Below are positions 37,816 through 46,981 of a stretch of 54,509 nt of DNA, one piece after another; position 1 is the first letter of the stretch; every line of letters begins with the position of its first letter. Source of the stretch: Fundicoccus ignavus. Lineage in GTDB: Bacteria > Bacillota > Bacilli > Lactobacillales > Aerococcaceae. The position numbers and the translations under genes were made by a program. The notes under the pieces are model-generated. The model was not told the origin of the DNA and searched no databases. It worked only from the letters and a program-made list of their open reading frames with translations. The stretch covers positions 1 to 54,509 of the forward strand of contig NZ_WJQT01000018.1 in the NCBI RefSeq assembly GCF_009659375.1, given 5' to 3'.

Positions 37816-38558
37816 ATATTAGGTTCTATTGGAATTGTAATCTCAGTTGCAAAAACTCCTTCTTCCCAGTTGCGTTTGATGATACCATCATATTTATCGA
37901 CCACTTGATTAATGCGATTTAAACCATAACCTACTCGGTTTGGAGCTTTCCAAGACAGGAAATTTTGTTTAGGGGCTTGTGTCATAGAATTCGTAATGCT
38001 GATGTAAAGGTTGTTCTTTATAGGGGCGATATATAATCTAATAAACTGGTCAGGAGCTTCATTGTTATTATTTTTGGTATATTTTATGGTTACCGTAGTA
38101 GCTTCTAGCGCATTGTTGAGTAAATTTCCAATTAAAACTGCAAGATCTACTTTATCGATGGTTAAGCTTTCGGGTGCTAAAGCTTGAGCGACTATGTTAA
38201 CGCCTGATTTTTTAGCGCGAGTTAATTTGGTGTTGACCAATGAATCTATCATCGTATTGCCAGTTCTGATGATTGTGTCTACTTGGTTCAATTCATTGGT
38301 TAGTTCGAGTAAATAGTGTTTTAACTGTTCATATTCTTCTTGACTAAGAAAAGCAGACATTACTTGTAAGTGATTGCGGTAATCGTGTCGAATTCCTTGC
38401 ATTTGTTGATAAACAGTGGCTACTTCTGTTGTGTAGTCATCTAGTTCTTTTTCTTGTTGCTTAAAAAAAGCAACCTCTCTCTTTAATTTTAACGTATAGA
38501 TGATTAAACCGATAAAAAACAGGATGACGAGGCTGTTAATTGTCCAATAGCTATTCAT
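37797..38558 (-). CDS. short GHKL sensor histidine kinase (AgrC/NatK-type)
   Basis: 253 residues. One N-terminal membrane helix (~8-23), a short coiled linker (~25-50), then the AgrC-type phosphoacceptor motif GIRHDYRNHLQV (His58), the N-box GNLLNNALEAT and a weak G-box VGYGLNRI. The six-helix sensor domain of AgrC/ComD kinases and any extracellular loop are missing, so it cannot bind a peptide in the classical way. It follows the regulator gene with an 8-bp overlap. It could sense through a partner protein, perhaps the adjacent ABC exporter. Confidence 0.88.
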   Translation of the reverse strand: MNSYWTINSLVILFFIGLIIYTLKLKREVAFFKQQEKELDDYTTEVATVYQQMQGIRHDYRNHLQVMSAFLSQEEYEQLKHYLLELTNELNQVDTIIRTGNTMIDSLVNTKLTRAKKSGVNIVAQALAPESLTIDKVDLAVLIGNLLNNALEATTVTIKYTKNNNNEAPDQFIRLYIAPIKNNLYISITNSMTQAPKQNFLSWKAPNRVGYGLNRINQVVDKYDGIIKRNWEEGVFATEITIPIEPNIEIAQE

Positions 38559-39276
38559 AAAAGACCTCTTTTCTATAATAATTAACGAAAGATGCTTGTA
38601 CTACCTTGCTTAGTCTTTTGGAAATTGGGATAGTTTCATTATTGGTGAGTCGAACAGATTGTTTAGATAGTTGCGTGATATGTGATAAATTAACCATATA
38701 GCTGCGATGAGTGCGAATGAATCGTTCGTCGACTAAAGTAGCTATATGAGAAAAGGGTAGATTGACTCGTAAGCTTTCTTGTTCTAGATTAATGATTGTT
38801 TGATGTTTAGCCGCCTCTAAGTATAGAAGGTCATCAAGATTTAACTTAAGCTGTGTCTGTTGATAATCAACAAGAATGTAAGTTGATTCTGTAGGAGTTT
38901 GATCAATATAACGATTTAAGATTGAATTTATTTTTTCTTGAGAGATAGGTTTTAGAATGTAATCTAATGCATTGACTGAATAGCCATCAAGAGCGTATTC
39001 TACGAAAGCAGTAATGAAAACCAAGGTTAATTCTTGATTGTTTTCGCGGATTTTCCTAGCAACTTCCATCCCATTAATATCTTTCATTTGAATATCGAGA
39101 AAAACAATATTTAAATCGGGCAAATCTTCTAATGCGAATAAAAAAGCTTCGCCGCTTTCGAATAAAGTAGATTGAATAGAATATCCAATTTTATCACCAG
39201 CTATTGTAATCATATTGTTCAACAGATTAAGTTGAAGGGGATCGTCATCCACAATGGCAACTTTTATTAATTTCAT
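38551..39276 (-). CDS. LytTR-family response regulator
   Basis: 241 residues: receiver domain (1-120) with acidic pair Asp11/Asp12, phosphorylation site Asp61 in FLDIQMKDINGMEVA and the Lys of DYILKPIS, then a LytTR DNA-binding domain (~135-240) with FIRTHRSYMVNL. It belongs with AgrA, NatR and PlnC-type regulators. The gene order regulator-kinase is the reverse of agr. It is transcribed convergently to the ABC genes. Their promoter carries a matching LytTR direct repeat, so it is the probable activator. I found no similar repeat in front of this gene. Confidence 0.92.
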   Translation of the reverse strand: MKLIKVAIVDDDPLQLNLLNNMITIAGDKIGYSIQSTLFESGEAFLFALEDLPDLNIVFLDIQMKDINGMEVARKIRENNQELTLVFITAFVEYALDGYSVNALDYILKPISQEKINSILNRYIDQTPTESTYILVDYQQTQLKLNLDDLLYLEAAKHQTIINLEQESLRVNLPFSHIATLVDERFIRTHRSYMVNLSHITQLSKQSVRLTNNETIPISKRLSKVVQASFVNYYRKEVFYE

Positions 39277-39546
39277 ATAAATACCACCTTAAAGTTATTC
39301 AATATTATTTTAACAAAGTTATAGTTTGAATGACAGTATGGTTTTGGATAATGAATGTTAAGTGACATTTTTATTGTTTTCTTTTTTCGTAAATATCTAA
39401 TGCTACAGATCAAAATGGAATAGGATTCACCAAATAGCTTTTAGTTAATTTTACATTTACTAGTAAATGAGCTAAAATTAAGGATGTTAAATTGTCGGAA
39501 TAATGAAAGAATTAATCAAATTAAAATGTAGAGGATTGAAGCGTAT

Positions 39547-40821
39547 ATGCAGACATTGCAAACGATTATTGTGTTTTTAATCATCTTTTCAATCATTGTA
39601 GTAATTCATGAATTTGGACATTACTATTTTGCGAAAAGAGCAGGGATTTTAGTGAGAGAATTTGCGATTGGTATGGGGCCAAAACTTTTTGCCAAACAGG
39701 GTAAAGACGGCACGACATATACTATTCGTATGCTGCCACTCGGTGGTTATGTGCGCTTAGCTGGTCTGAATGAAGAGGAAGCGATTCAAGCTGGGATGCA
39801 AGTTGGTTTAGTGTTGGATGATCAAGAGCAAGTGATAGCCATTAATACGACAGAGCGTTCAGAAGTTGATGAATTACCTGTTCAAGTAGACCAACTCGAT
39901 TTAGCCAACGAGATGTATATTGATGCGATTCCTGTCGGTCAAACTGAAAGTGTGCGTTATTCAGTCTCTAAGATAGCTCAAATCATTGAAGCAGATGGTA
40001 CCCGTGTGCAAGTTTCACCGATTGAGACGCGTTATGAGTCAGCAAACGTGTGGCAGAAAATGATGACGAATTTTGCAGGTCCAATGAATAATTTTATTCT
40101 TTCAGTCATTGTATTTGCGATAGTCGGCTTAATGATGCCTGCTATTCCAAGCAGTAGTTCAGAAATTGGTGATGTCATTGAGGGGAATCCGGCAGCAGAG
40201 GCTGGTATGTTATCAGGTGACCGAATCATTGAAATTGATGGGCAGAGTATTTCCTCTTGGAATGATGTTTTAGGGACGATTCAAAGTATGCCCGGTGAAA
40301 CAGTGATAGTGGTGGTTGAACGAGATAATCAAGCGCTTGATTTAACGATTGAAATTGGAAGTATTCAAGTGAGTGACGACAGTCAGCCAGTTGGACAAAT
40401 TGGTGTCTACGCTGCACAGAAAACGGGGTTAATCGATCGTTTATTGTATGGTTTTACGGCAACCTGGGGTGTTATCGCTAGTGTATTAGGAGTCCTTGGT
40501 AGTATGTTTACAAAAGGCTTTGATATCAATATGTTTGGTGGACCCGTTGCAATGGCTGAGGCAACCAGCGAAGTGGTTAATCAAGGCTATACCACAATAC
40601 TTTACTTCATGGCACTCTTAAGTACTAACTTAGGGATTGTTAACTTATTACCTATTCCTGCTTTAGACGGTGGGAAAATAGTGTTAAACTTAATTGAAGC
40701 AGTACGTGGTAAACCATTAAGCCAAGAAAAAGAGGGAATTATTACCATTATCGGTGTGATTTTCTTGTTTATCTTAATGATTGCTGTAACTTGGAATGAC
40801 ATTAGTCGCGTATTCTTTTAA
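39547..40821 (+). CDS. rseP: RIP metalloprotease RseP (site-2 protease, Eep-like)
   Basis: Intramembrane zinc protease of 424 residues that cleaves anti-sigma factors, signal peptides and pheromone precursors in Firmicutes. HEFGH (His21, Glu22, His25) lies in the first membrane helix. A PDZ domain occupies ~195-275 (GDVIEGNPAAEAGMLSGDRI), and NLLPIPALDGGKI (~367) supplies the third zinc ligand. There are about four membrane segments. ATG 39547 follows AGAGGAT. It normally follows cdsA directly; here 5.6 kb of transporter/regulator genes intervene, and proS does not follow. Confidence 0.95.
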   Translation: MQTLQTIIVFLIIFSIIVVIHEFGHYYFAKRAGILVREFAIGMGPKLFAKQGKDGTTYTIRMLPLGGYVRLAGLNEEEAIQAGMQVGLVLDDQEQVIAINTTERSEVDELPVQVDQLDLANEMYIDAIPVGQTESVRYSVSKIAQIIEADGTRVQVSPIETRYESANVWQKMMTNFAGPMNNFILSVIVFAIVGLMMPAIPSSSSEIGDVIEGNPAAEAGMLSGDRIIEIDGQSISSWNDVLGTIQSMPGETVIVVVERDNQALDLTIEIGSIQVSDDSQPVGQIGVYAAQKTGLIDRLLYGFTATWGVIASVLGVLGSMFTKGFDINMFGGPVAMAEATSEVVNQGYTTILYFMALLSTNLGIVNLLPIPALDGGKIVLNLIEAVRGKPLSQEKEGIITIIGVIFLFILMIAVTWNDISRVFF

Positions 40822-40847
40822 TCGATAATTATTTTGAATGTTTTGAA

Positions 40848-40885
40848 AGATAGTCCGTTAGTATTTCGATACTCACGGACTATTA
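40848..40885 (+). terminator. UUCG hairpin between rseP and polC
   Basis: ATAGTCCGT / ACGGACTAT closes a longer hairpin with inner TAGTAT/ATACT arms and a TTCG loop. Only TATTATTAA follows, so it is likely a weak terminator or an RNA-stability element in the rseP-polC message. Confidence 0.6.
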
Positions 40886-40904
40886 TTAACGAAGGGAGCA
40901 TTGT

Positions 40905-43900
40905 ATGAATGACAATCGTCAATTGTTCGAATTATTAATCGAACAAATTCAGATCAATGATGCGGATATACTCGCAGCAATAAAAACAGTGGAAATAGAA
41001 AAGGTAGATGTGTACCCTGACTCACGTTTATGGCATTTTTATTTAAAAAGTCCTAAACGTATTCATCCAGATGCCTTTAGTATTTTTTCACATCATGTGA
41101 AGTCAGCCTTTAGCGAAATTGCGACGGTCGATATTTGGTGGGAGTTTGAAGATAATTATGTAGATAGTCAAGTTATCCTTGATTTCTGGCAAGCAATTCA
41201 AAGTGTCTTTGGGCAAGAGAAACCATTCTTAAAAAACTGCCTGAGTCAGGCGAGCACAAAAATTGAAGAAAATCGTTTGGTTGTCGGTTTATCTAGTCAA
41301 TTACAAGTAGATATGTTAGAAAATCAATACAATGACATTCTCAAGTTACGATTCAAGCAAATTGGTATTGATGATCTTGAGATTGAATATTATGTTGATG
41401 AAGATTTAAATGAACAAGAAAAAAATGATGTTATCCAACGCCAGAGTGATGAAGATGAGCGTAGCTTAATTGAAGCACTTGAAGCGATGGAGATGAACGA
41501 GAATAAAAAAGTGAAAGTAGTCGAAACAACAGGCGATATCGCACCGATTGGAAAAGACATCCCTGGCGTTTCACCAACACCAATTGTTGAACTAATTGAT
41601 AATCAATATCGCCAAGTCATTGAGGGTTACGTCTTTAATAAAGAGGTGATTTCATTAAGAAGTGGTAATGAATTATTGATTTTAAAGATTACCGACTACA
41701 CAAGTTCTGTTGCGGTTAAAGTAATGAGTGGCCGTAATATTAAAAACGAACAATTACACCAGTACGGTAAGGGAGACTGGTTACGGCTAGAAGGCGATAT
41801 GATCCCGGATAACTATTCGGGAGAGATGGACTTTAGACCGCGTAGTATTCGCAAAATAAAGAAAGCAACGCGTCAAGATAAAGCACCTGAAGACCAAAAA
41901 CGTGTAGAACTACATTTACATAGTAATATGAGTATGATGGATGCAACCAACTCGGTCAGTGATTTAATCGCACAAGCAGCGGAATGGGGCCATAAGGCAG
42001 TTGCCATTACCGACCATGCAGGAGCGCAAGCTTTCCCAGATGCTTTCGCGGCGGCAAGTAAACATGGGATTAAAGTGTTATATGGTATTGAAGCTAACGT
42101 CGTTAATGACGGCGAACCAATTGCCTATAACCCGCAACCGATTGAATTAGAAAAAGCCACTTATGTTGTGTTTGACGTGGAGACGACAGGTTTATCTTCA
42201 GTATATGATTCAATTATTGAACTAGCGGCCGTTAAAATGCATGAAGGCAATGTCATTGATACCTTTGAGGCCTTTATTAACCCTGGGCATCCATTATCTG
42301 CCTTTACAACTGAATTAACCGGCATTACGGATGCAATGCTAGCGGATGCACCAAGTGCTGAACCTGTCTTGAAAGACTTTATCAAATTCTGTGAAGGCAC
42401 TATTCTAGTAGCCCATAATGCTTCATTTGATATTGGTTTTATTAATAAAGGTTATGAAAAAATAGGTGAAAGCCCTACGGAACTTCCAGTTATCGATACA
42501 TTAGAATTATCTCGTCTCGTCAATTCACATTTAAAATCTCATGGATTGAGTAGATTAGCCCGACATTATAGTGTTAATCTTGAACAACATCACCGTGCGA
42601 TTTATGACTCGGAAACAACCGGATTAATTATGATCAAATTGTTAGAACAAGCTAAAGAACAGTTTGAGATGGAGTATCATCATCAATTGAATGATCAGAT
42701 GGGTAAAGGTGATTCCTATAAACAAGCGCGCCCATTCCATGCGACTTTACTCGCTAAAAATCAAGACGGCTTAAAAGATTTGTTCAAAATAATATCCGAA
42801 TCGAACGTCAATTATTACCACCGTGAGCCTCGCGTACCAAGAAGCTTATTAAATAAATACCGTGAAAATTTACTAATTGGAACGGCATGTAACAGTGGTG
42901 AAGTCTTTACCGCCATGATGCAAAAAGGTTACGATGAAGCGAATGAACTCGTCGGCTTTTATGATTATATTGAAGTCCAACCAAAATCGGTCTATGAAGT
43001 ATTGATTGAACAAGAATTAATTCGTTCAGAAGCTGATTTAGAACACATTATGCATGAAATGGTTCGCCTAGGAAAAGAAAACAACAAACTGGTTGTAGCA
43101 ACTGGGAATGTTCATTATCTTGAAGAGAAAGATTCAGTTTATCGAGAAATCCTATTACGTTCTAAGAAAATTAACGCGAATCGTCAAATGTTCTTCCCGC
43201 CTCTTCATTTCCGTACAACTGATGAAATGTTAGCAGAATTCGCTTTTATGGGAGAGGACTTGGCTTACGAATTGGTCGTAACCAATCCGAATCGTATTGC
43301 AGACATGATCGATGAAGTTGAAGTCATCAAATCTAAATTATATACACCAAATATTGAAGGTTCGAACGAACAAATTCGAGAATTAAGTTATAATAAAGCC
43401 CATGAATTGTACGGACCAGATTTACCAGATATTGTTGAGAAGCGAATTGAAAAAGAATTGAACAGTATTATTTCCAATGGATTTGCGGTTATTTACTTAA
43501 TTTCGCAAAAGCTTGTTCATAAAAGTATGGAAGATGGCTATTTAGTAGGTTCGCGTGGTTCGGTAGGATCAAGTCTGGTAGCGACATTAACTGGGATTAC
43601 GGAAGTTAATCCATTAGCTCCGCATTATTATTGTCAGAATTGTTATTTCAGTGAGTTCTATACAGATGGATCCGTTGGTTCAGGTTATGACTTGCCAGAA
43701 AGAAGTTGTCCACATTGTGGTCAAGCACTCAAGAAAGAAGGGCAAGACATCCCCTTCGAAACCTTCCTTGGTTTCTATGGTGATAAAGTACCCGATATCG
43801 ATTTGAACTTCTCTGGAGCTTATCAAGCTCGAGCGCATGCCTATACTAAAGAATTATTTGGTGAGGATTACGTTTACCGTGCTGGAACTATTGGTACAGT

Positions 43901-45212
43901 AGCTGAGAAGACAGCTTTTGGTTATGTTCGTGGATACCTAGAATACGAGCAAAAACGTTTGCCTCAAGCTGAAAAAGAACGACTTGCTAAAGGGATTGAA
44001 GGAGTTAAACGTACAACTGGACAGCATCCGGGTGGGATTATTGTTATTCCTGACTACATGGATGTCTATGATTTTACACCGATTCAATACCCGGCCGATG
44101 ATGTGAATGCCGAATGGAAAACGACTCACTTCGACTTCCACTCGATTCATGATAACGTTTTGAAACTAGATATTCTAGGACACGATGATCCGACCATGAT
44201 TCGTTTCCTACAAGACTTAAGTGGTATTGATCCTATCTCGATTCCGCCAACAGATCCTGATGTCATGTCGCTCTTTAGTAGTCCGGATGTATTAGGTGTC
44301 ACACCTGAACAAATCTTCTCGAAAACAGGAACCTTAGGAGTACCAGAGTTTGGTACGGGCTTTGTACGAGGGATGTTAGAAGAAACAAAACCTAATACGT
44401 TTGCTGAGTTACTACAAATTTCAGGATTGTCTCACGGGACTGATGTATGGTTAGGAAACGCGCAAGAATTAATTAAGAAGAAGGTTGTTCCACTCGCGAA
44501 AGTTATTGGTTGTCGTGATGATATCATGGTCACGCTGATTCAATATGGCATGGAAGATGGTTTAGCATTCAAGATTATGGAAAATGTGCGTAAAGGTAAA
44601 GGGATTCCAGATGACTGGCAAGAAGAAATGCGCGCTAGTAAAGTGCCGGAATGGTATATTGAATCTTGTTTGAAAATTAAGTACATGTTCCCGAAAGCCC
44701 ATGCGGCAGCCTATATTTTGATGGCTTTACGCGTTGCTTACTTTAAAGTTCATCATCCAATTTATTACTACGCTGCATATTTCTCAGTGCGAGCAGGCGA
44801 TTTTGATATTATTGCGATGCATCAAGGAAAAGAAATGGTGAAGCGTCGAATTCGTGAAATCACAGATAAAGGTTTCGACAAGTCTACGAAAGAAGCCAAC
44901 TTACAAACTGTTCTTGAAATTGCGAATGAAATGCTAGAAAGAGGCTTTACATTCCAAATGGTGAGTCTCGAGAAATCACACTCTGATGAATTTATTATCG
45001 AAGGTAATAGTCTGATACCTCCGTTCAGAGCAGTACCTGGACTGGGTGCGAACGTTGCCAAGCAAATCATTGCGGCGCGTTCTGAAGCCTCTTTCTTATC
45101 AAAGGAAGATTTAGCTAAACGTGGGAAAGTATCAAAGACTATTATGGAGTATTTATCTGACCAAGGTGTATTAAATGGTCTGCCTGAAGAAGATCAATTA
45201 AGTCTATTTTAA
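40905..45212 (+). CDS. polC: DNA polymerase III PolC-type alpha subunit
   Basis: Replicative polymerase of low-GC Gram-positives, 1435 residues. Order of domains: N-terminal region (1-230), OB fold (~235-325), PHP start VELHLHSNMSMMDATNS (~334), inserted 3'-5' exonuclease beginning YVVFDVETTGL (~417) with HNASFDIGF, the rest of PHP, a zinc knuckle (CQNCYF...CPHCG, ~907-945), the catalytic PDIDLNFSG (~963), and palm/fingers to a tail with the beta-clamp-binding motif QLSLF at the very C-terminus. ATG 40905 follows GAAGGGAG. Confidence 0.97.
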   Translation: MNDNRQLFELLIEQIQINDADILAAIKTVEIEKVDVYPDSRLWHFYLKSPKRIHPDAFSIFSHHVKSAFSEIATVDIWWEFEDNYVDSQVILDFWQAIQSVFGQEKPFLKNCLSQASTKIEENRLVVGLSSQLQVDMLENQYNDILKLRFKQIGIDDLEIEYYVDEDLNEQEKNDVIQRQSDEDERSLIEALEAMEMNENKKVKVVETTGDIAPIGKDIPGVSPTPIVELIDNQYRQVIEGYVFNKEVISLRSGNELLILKITDYTSSVAVKVMSGRNIKNEQLHQYGKGDWLRLEGDMIPDNYSGEMDFRPRSIRKIKKATRQDKAPEDQKRVELHLHSNMSMMDATNSVSDLIAQAAEWGHKAVAITDHAGAQAFPDAFAAASKHGIKVLYGIEANVVNDGEPIAYNPQPIELEKATYVVFDVETTGLSSVYDSIIELAAVKMHEGNVIDTFEAFINPGHPLSAFTTELTGITDAMLADAPSAEPVLKDFIKFCEGTILVAHNASFDIGFINKGYEKIGESPTELPVIDTLELSRLVNSHLKSHGLSRLARHYSVNLEQHHRAIYDSETTGLIMIKLLEQAKEQFEMEYHHQLNDQMGKGDSYKQARPFHATLLAKNQDGLKDLFKIISESNVNYYHREPRVPRSLLNKYRENLLIGTACNSGEVFTAMMQKGYDEANELVGFYDYIEVQPKSVYEVLIEQELIRSEADLEHIMHEMVRLGKENNKLVVATGNVHYLEEKDSVYREILLRSKKINANRQMFFPPLHFRTTDEMLAEFAFMGEDLAYELVVTNPNRIADMIDEVEVIKSKLYTPNIEGSNEQIRELSYNKAHELYGPDLPDIVEKRIEKELNSIISNGFAVIYLISQKLVHKSMEDGYLVGSRGSVGSSLVATLTGITEVNPLAPHYYCQNCYFSEFYTDGSVGSGYDLPERSCPHCGQALKKEGQDIPFETFLGFYGDKVPDIDLNFSGAYQARAHAYTKELFGEDYVYRAGTIGTVAEKTAFGYVRGYLEYEQKRLPQAEKERLAKGIEGVKRTTGQHPGGIIVIPDYMDVYDFTPIQYPADDVNAEWKTTHFDFHSIHDNVLKLDILGHDDPTMIRFLQDLSGIDPISIPPTDPDVMSLFSSPDVLGVTPEQIFSKTGTLGVPEFGTGFVRGMLEETKPNTFAELLQISGLSHGTDVWLGNAQELIKKKVVPLAKVIGCRDDIMVTLIQYGMEDGLAFKIMENVRKGKGIPDDWQEEMRASKVPEWYIESCLKIKYMFPKAHAAAYILMALRVAYFKVHHPIYYYAAYFSVRAGDFDIIAMHQGKEMVKRRIREITDKGFDKSTKEANLQTVLEIANEMLERGFTFQMVSLEKSHSDEFIIEGNSLIPPFRAVPGLGANVAKQIIAARSEASFLSKEDLAKRGKVSKTIMEYLSDQGVLNGLPEEDQLSLF

Positions 45213-45217
45213 TCATA

Positions 45218-45252
45218 AGCAGTTCAACTCTTTGGGGTTGAGCTGTTTTTCT
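45218..45252 (+). terminator. terminator after polC
   Basis: CAGTTCAAC / GTTGAGCTG stem (one G-T pair) around TCTTTGGG, then five Ts. Confidence 0.85.
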
Positions 45253-45346
45253 GTTTCACCGAATGAAGAAATTCCGATAAAGGGGGGGATTTCTAAGTAG
45301 CCACTGGACACAAAAAAGAAGTTCTACGCCTTTAAAGAATGAGGGT

Positions 45347-45397
45347 TTATGTTACTATTTTGGCAGAGGTAATACCATTGTTCTTAAAGTAACATAA
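45347..45397. repeat. inverted repeat upstream of the FMN reductase promoter
   Basis: TTATGTTACT (45347-45356) and AGTAACATAA (45388-45397) are exact 10-bp inverted repeats 31 bp apart, 28 bp upstream of the -35 box. Could be a regulator site or an old insertion end. The surrounding 250 bp contain no ORF I can support. Confidence 0.5.
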
Positions 45398-45424
45398 GTT
45401 ATTCAAATTGATTTCAGAATAACC

Positions 45425-45453
45425 TTGACATGTTTCGAAATCGAGATTATACT
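45425..45453 (+). promoter_or_regulatory. consensus sigma-A promoter of the FMN reductase gene
   Basis: TTGACA (45425-45430), exactly 17 nt, TATACT (45448-45453). The spacer includes the palindrome TTTCGAAA. Among the strongest promoters in the window, so the gene is probably highly expressed unless repressed. Confidence 0.85.
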
Positions 45454-45500
45454 AAAGTAGTAGTAAATCATATATTTTAAATTCGAAAGGGTGTTGTAAC

Positions 45501-46049
45501 ATGACAAAAATTGGTGTAGTAGTAGGGACTTTACGTAAAGAATCTTATTCACGTAAGTGGGCAAAAAATATTGTTGAACTATTACCTGAAGGTTATGAAG
45601 TAGAATTCTTAGAAATCGGCAACTTACCTTTATACAATGAAGAGTATGATGCAAACAGTCCAGCAGAATATACTGCATTCCGTGAAGCAGTAGCGCGCCA
45701 AGATGCAATTATCTTTGCAACTGGTGAATATAACCGTTCAATTCCAGGTGTATTGAAAAACGCATTAGACGTAGCATCACGTCCATGGGGTCAAAGTGTT
45801 TGGGGTGGAAAACCTGCATTAGTTGTTTCACATTCAATTGCTAACTTATCAGGTTCTTTAGCTCAATTCCACTTACGTCAAATTTTAGCATTCTTAGATA
45901 TGCCAGTGTTACCTCAACCAGAAGTTATGTTAGCTAACTCACAAAACTTAATTGGTGAAGACGGTAAAGTTAACAACCAAGGTACAATTGACTTCTTACA
46001 ATCAGTTGTAGATGCGTTTGTTCCATTTATCGAAAAACACAAAGCTTAA
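45501..46049 (+). CDS. NADPH-dependent FMN reductase family protein
   Basis: Flavodoxin-fold quinone/azo/FMN reductase, 182 residues. GTLRKESYSRKWAKNI (~10-25) binds FMN phosphate, and ATGEYNRSIPGVLKNALD (~73-90) is the family signature (usually PEYNGSIPG). ATG 45501 follows AAAGGGTG. It has a strong promoter and its own terminator, so it is monocistronic. In some Firmicutes a domain of this type is fused to the FMN-bind/FAD fumarate-reductase module; here the next gene encodes that module, so the two may act together. Confidence 0.88.
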   Translation: MTKIGVVVGTLRKESYSRKWAKNIVELLPEGYEVEFLEIGNLPLYNEEYDANSPAEYTAFREAVARQDAIIFATGEYNRSIPGVLKNALDVASRPWGQSVWGGKPALVVSHSIANLSGSLAQFHLRQILAFLDMPVLPQPEVMLANSQNLIGEDGKVNNQGTIDFLQSVVDAFVPFIEKHKA

Positions 46050-46065
46050 TTAATTTATCTAACTA

Positions 46066-46095
46066 GTAGAACCTCCCGTTTGGGAGGTTCTTTAT
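46066..46095 (+). terminator. terminator after the FMN reductase gene
   Basis: AGAACCTCCC-GTTT-GGGAGGTTCT: a 10-bp perfect stem with a T-rich tail. Confidence 0.9.
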
Positions 46096-46389
46096 TGTTT
46101 TATAGGTATCGTGTTGATTTAGTAAGTTTAATGCTGCGTCTGGCTTAAAACCCTGTGTTATCATGACAAAATTGCTAAATGAACATAAAAGACCGTCCTC
46201 AGATAATGTTCGTAATTTTCTTGTACACGGAGACTATGTTAACTCATGAAGACTATGCTTGTGAATTTAGCAAATGTAAATCGTATTGGCCAACTAGTTT
46301 ACTTACTGTTTGTGGCTCCTCGTTTGTTGAGCGAGGGGATTTCAACTACCTAACTCAAACTAAAGGCAGTTCTCGTCAGAAAAAATCAG
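46096..46389 (+). repeat. decayed copy of the 297-bp repeat, forward
   Basis: GTGTTGATTTAGTAAGTTTAA resembles the unit start at 18655, and GTAAATCGTATTGGCC resembles the unit's late GTAAAGCGATATAATC segment. The middle has diverged beyond recognition. Similarity is by eye and moderate; the copy is much more degraded than the neighbouring inverted one. Confidence 0.45.
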
Positions 46390-46690
46390 ACGAATCCGAG
46401 GCCTTTAAATTCCGTTTAGAGTTTTAACTTGATTTGATAATTTTACTTTTGTTGGAATACTTAACGTAGCTCGGGGATTTATTTTCCAAAGAGGTACAAA
46501 GTGAAATTAGAACAGCTTGGTGTGACATTGAATGCAGCAAATTAGTTAGAGTCTAACCGATTGAGCTGGATAAGAATGGACATTACGACCATAAATGAAG
46601 CCATGAAATTGACCACTGTCTTGGAGAACAATTAACTACGCGCAGTACACAGCTTGGTACATCAACATAAAACATATATGCCTTATATTA
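46390..46690 (-). repeat. decayed copy of the 297-bp repeat, inverted
   Basis: Read on the minus strand this matches nearly the full repeat unit. The plus strand shows TTTAAATTCCG, TTTACTTTTGTTG, TTTTCCA, AGCTTGGTGTGAC, CGATTGAGCTGGA and ATCAACATAAAAC in the order expected of the reverse complement. One inner arm resembles unit 4, the other units 1-3, so the inner stem no longer pairs. Clear relic of the same family, in opposite orientation to the preceding half. Confidence 0.75.
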
Positions 46691-46981
46691 CAAAATAAAA
46701 CTTCAGTTACACACGCCTTTTTAGTTACATCTCCTCAATTTCATGAAGCTCATTAAATAAACAGAAACCTATCCAATCTAACTAAAAGTTGGAAATAGTA
46801 AGATTTTTCTGCTACCTAAATTCCAATATTGATAAATTGAGTTGACACACAAGATTGTCTTTCGTGTAGAAATTAGACTTAGCTTTGGCAACATAAATGT
46901 ATCCGTTCTTTATTAACTAGCTAATAAAATATCTATGTGATAATATGAGCATATAAGTTAAAATGAAAGGATGTTTAGGAA
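46691..46981. other. AT-rich gap before the flavoprotein gene
   Basis: No ORF. TTGACA at 46843-46848 is a good -35 box but its -10 is poor; a GATAAT-like sequence near 46940 is another promoter candidate for the downstream gene. Confidence 0.4.

Noticed and set aside
37797..39276. A complete agr-type quorum-sensing locus
   Set aside because: There is no AgrB protease or AgrD peptide gene, and the kinase lacks the multi-helix sensor domain.
46179..46427. 82-codon frame in the gap after the FMN reductase gene
   Set aside because: It lies across the two decayed repeat copies, lacks a ribosome-binding site and resembles no protein.
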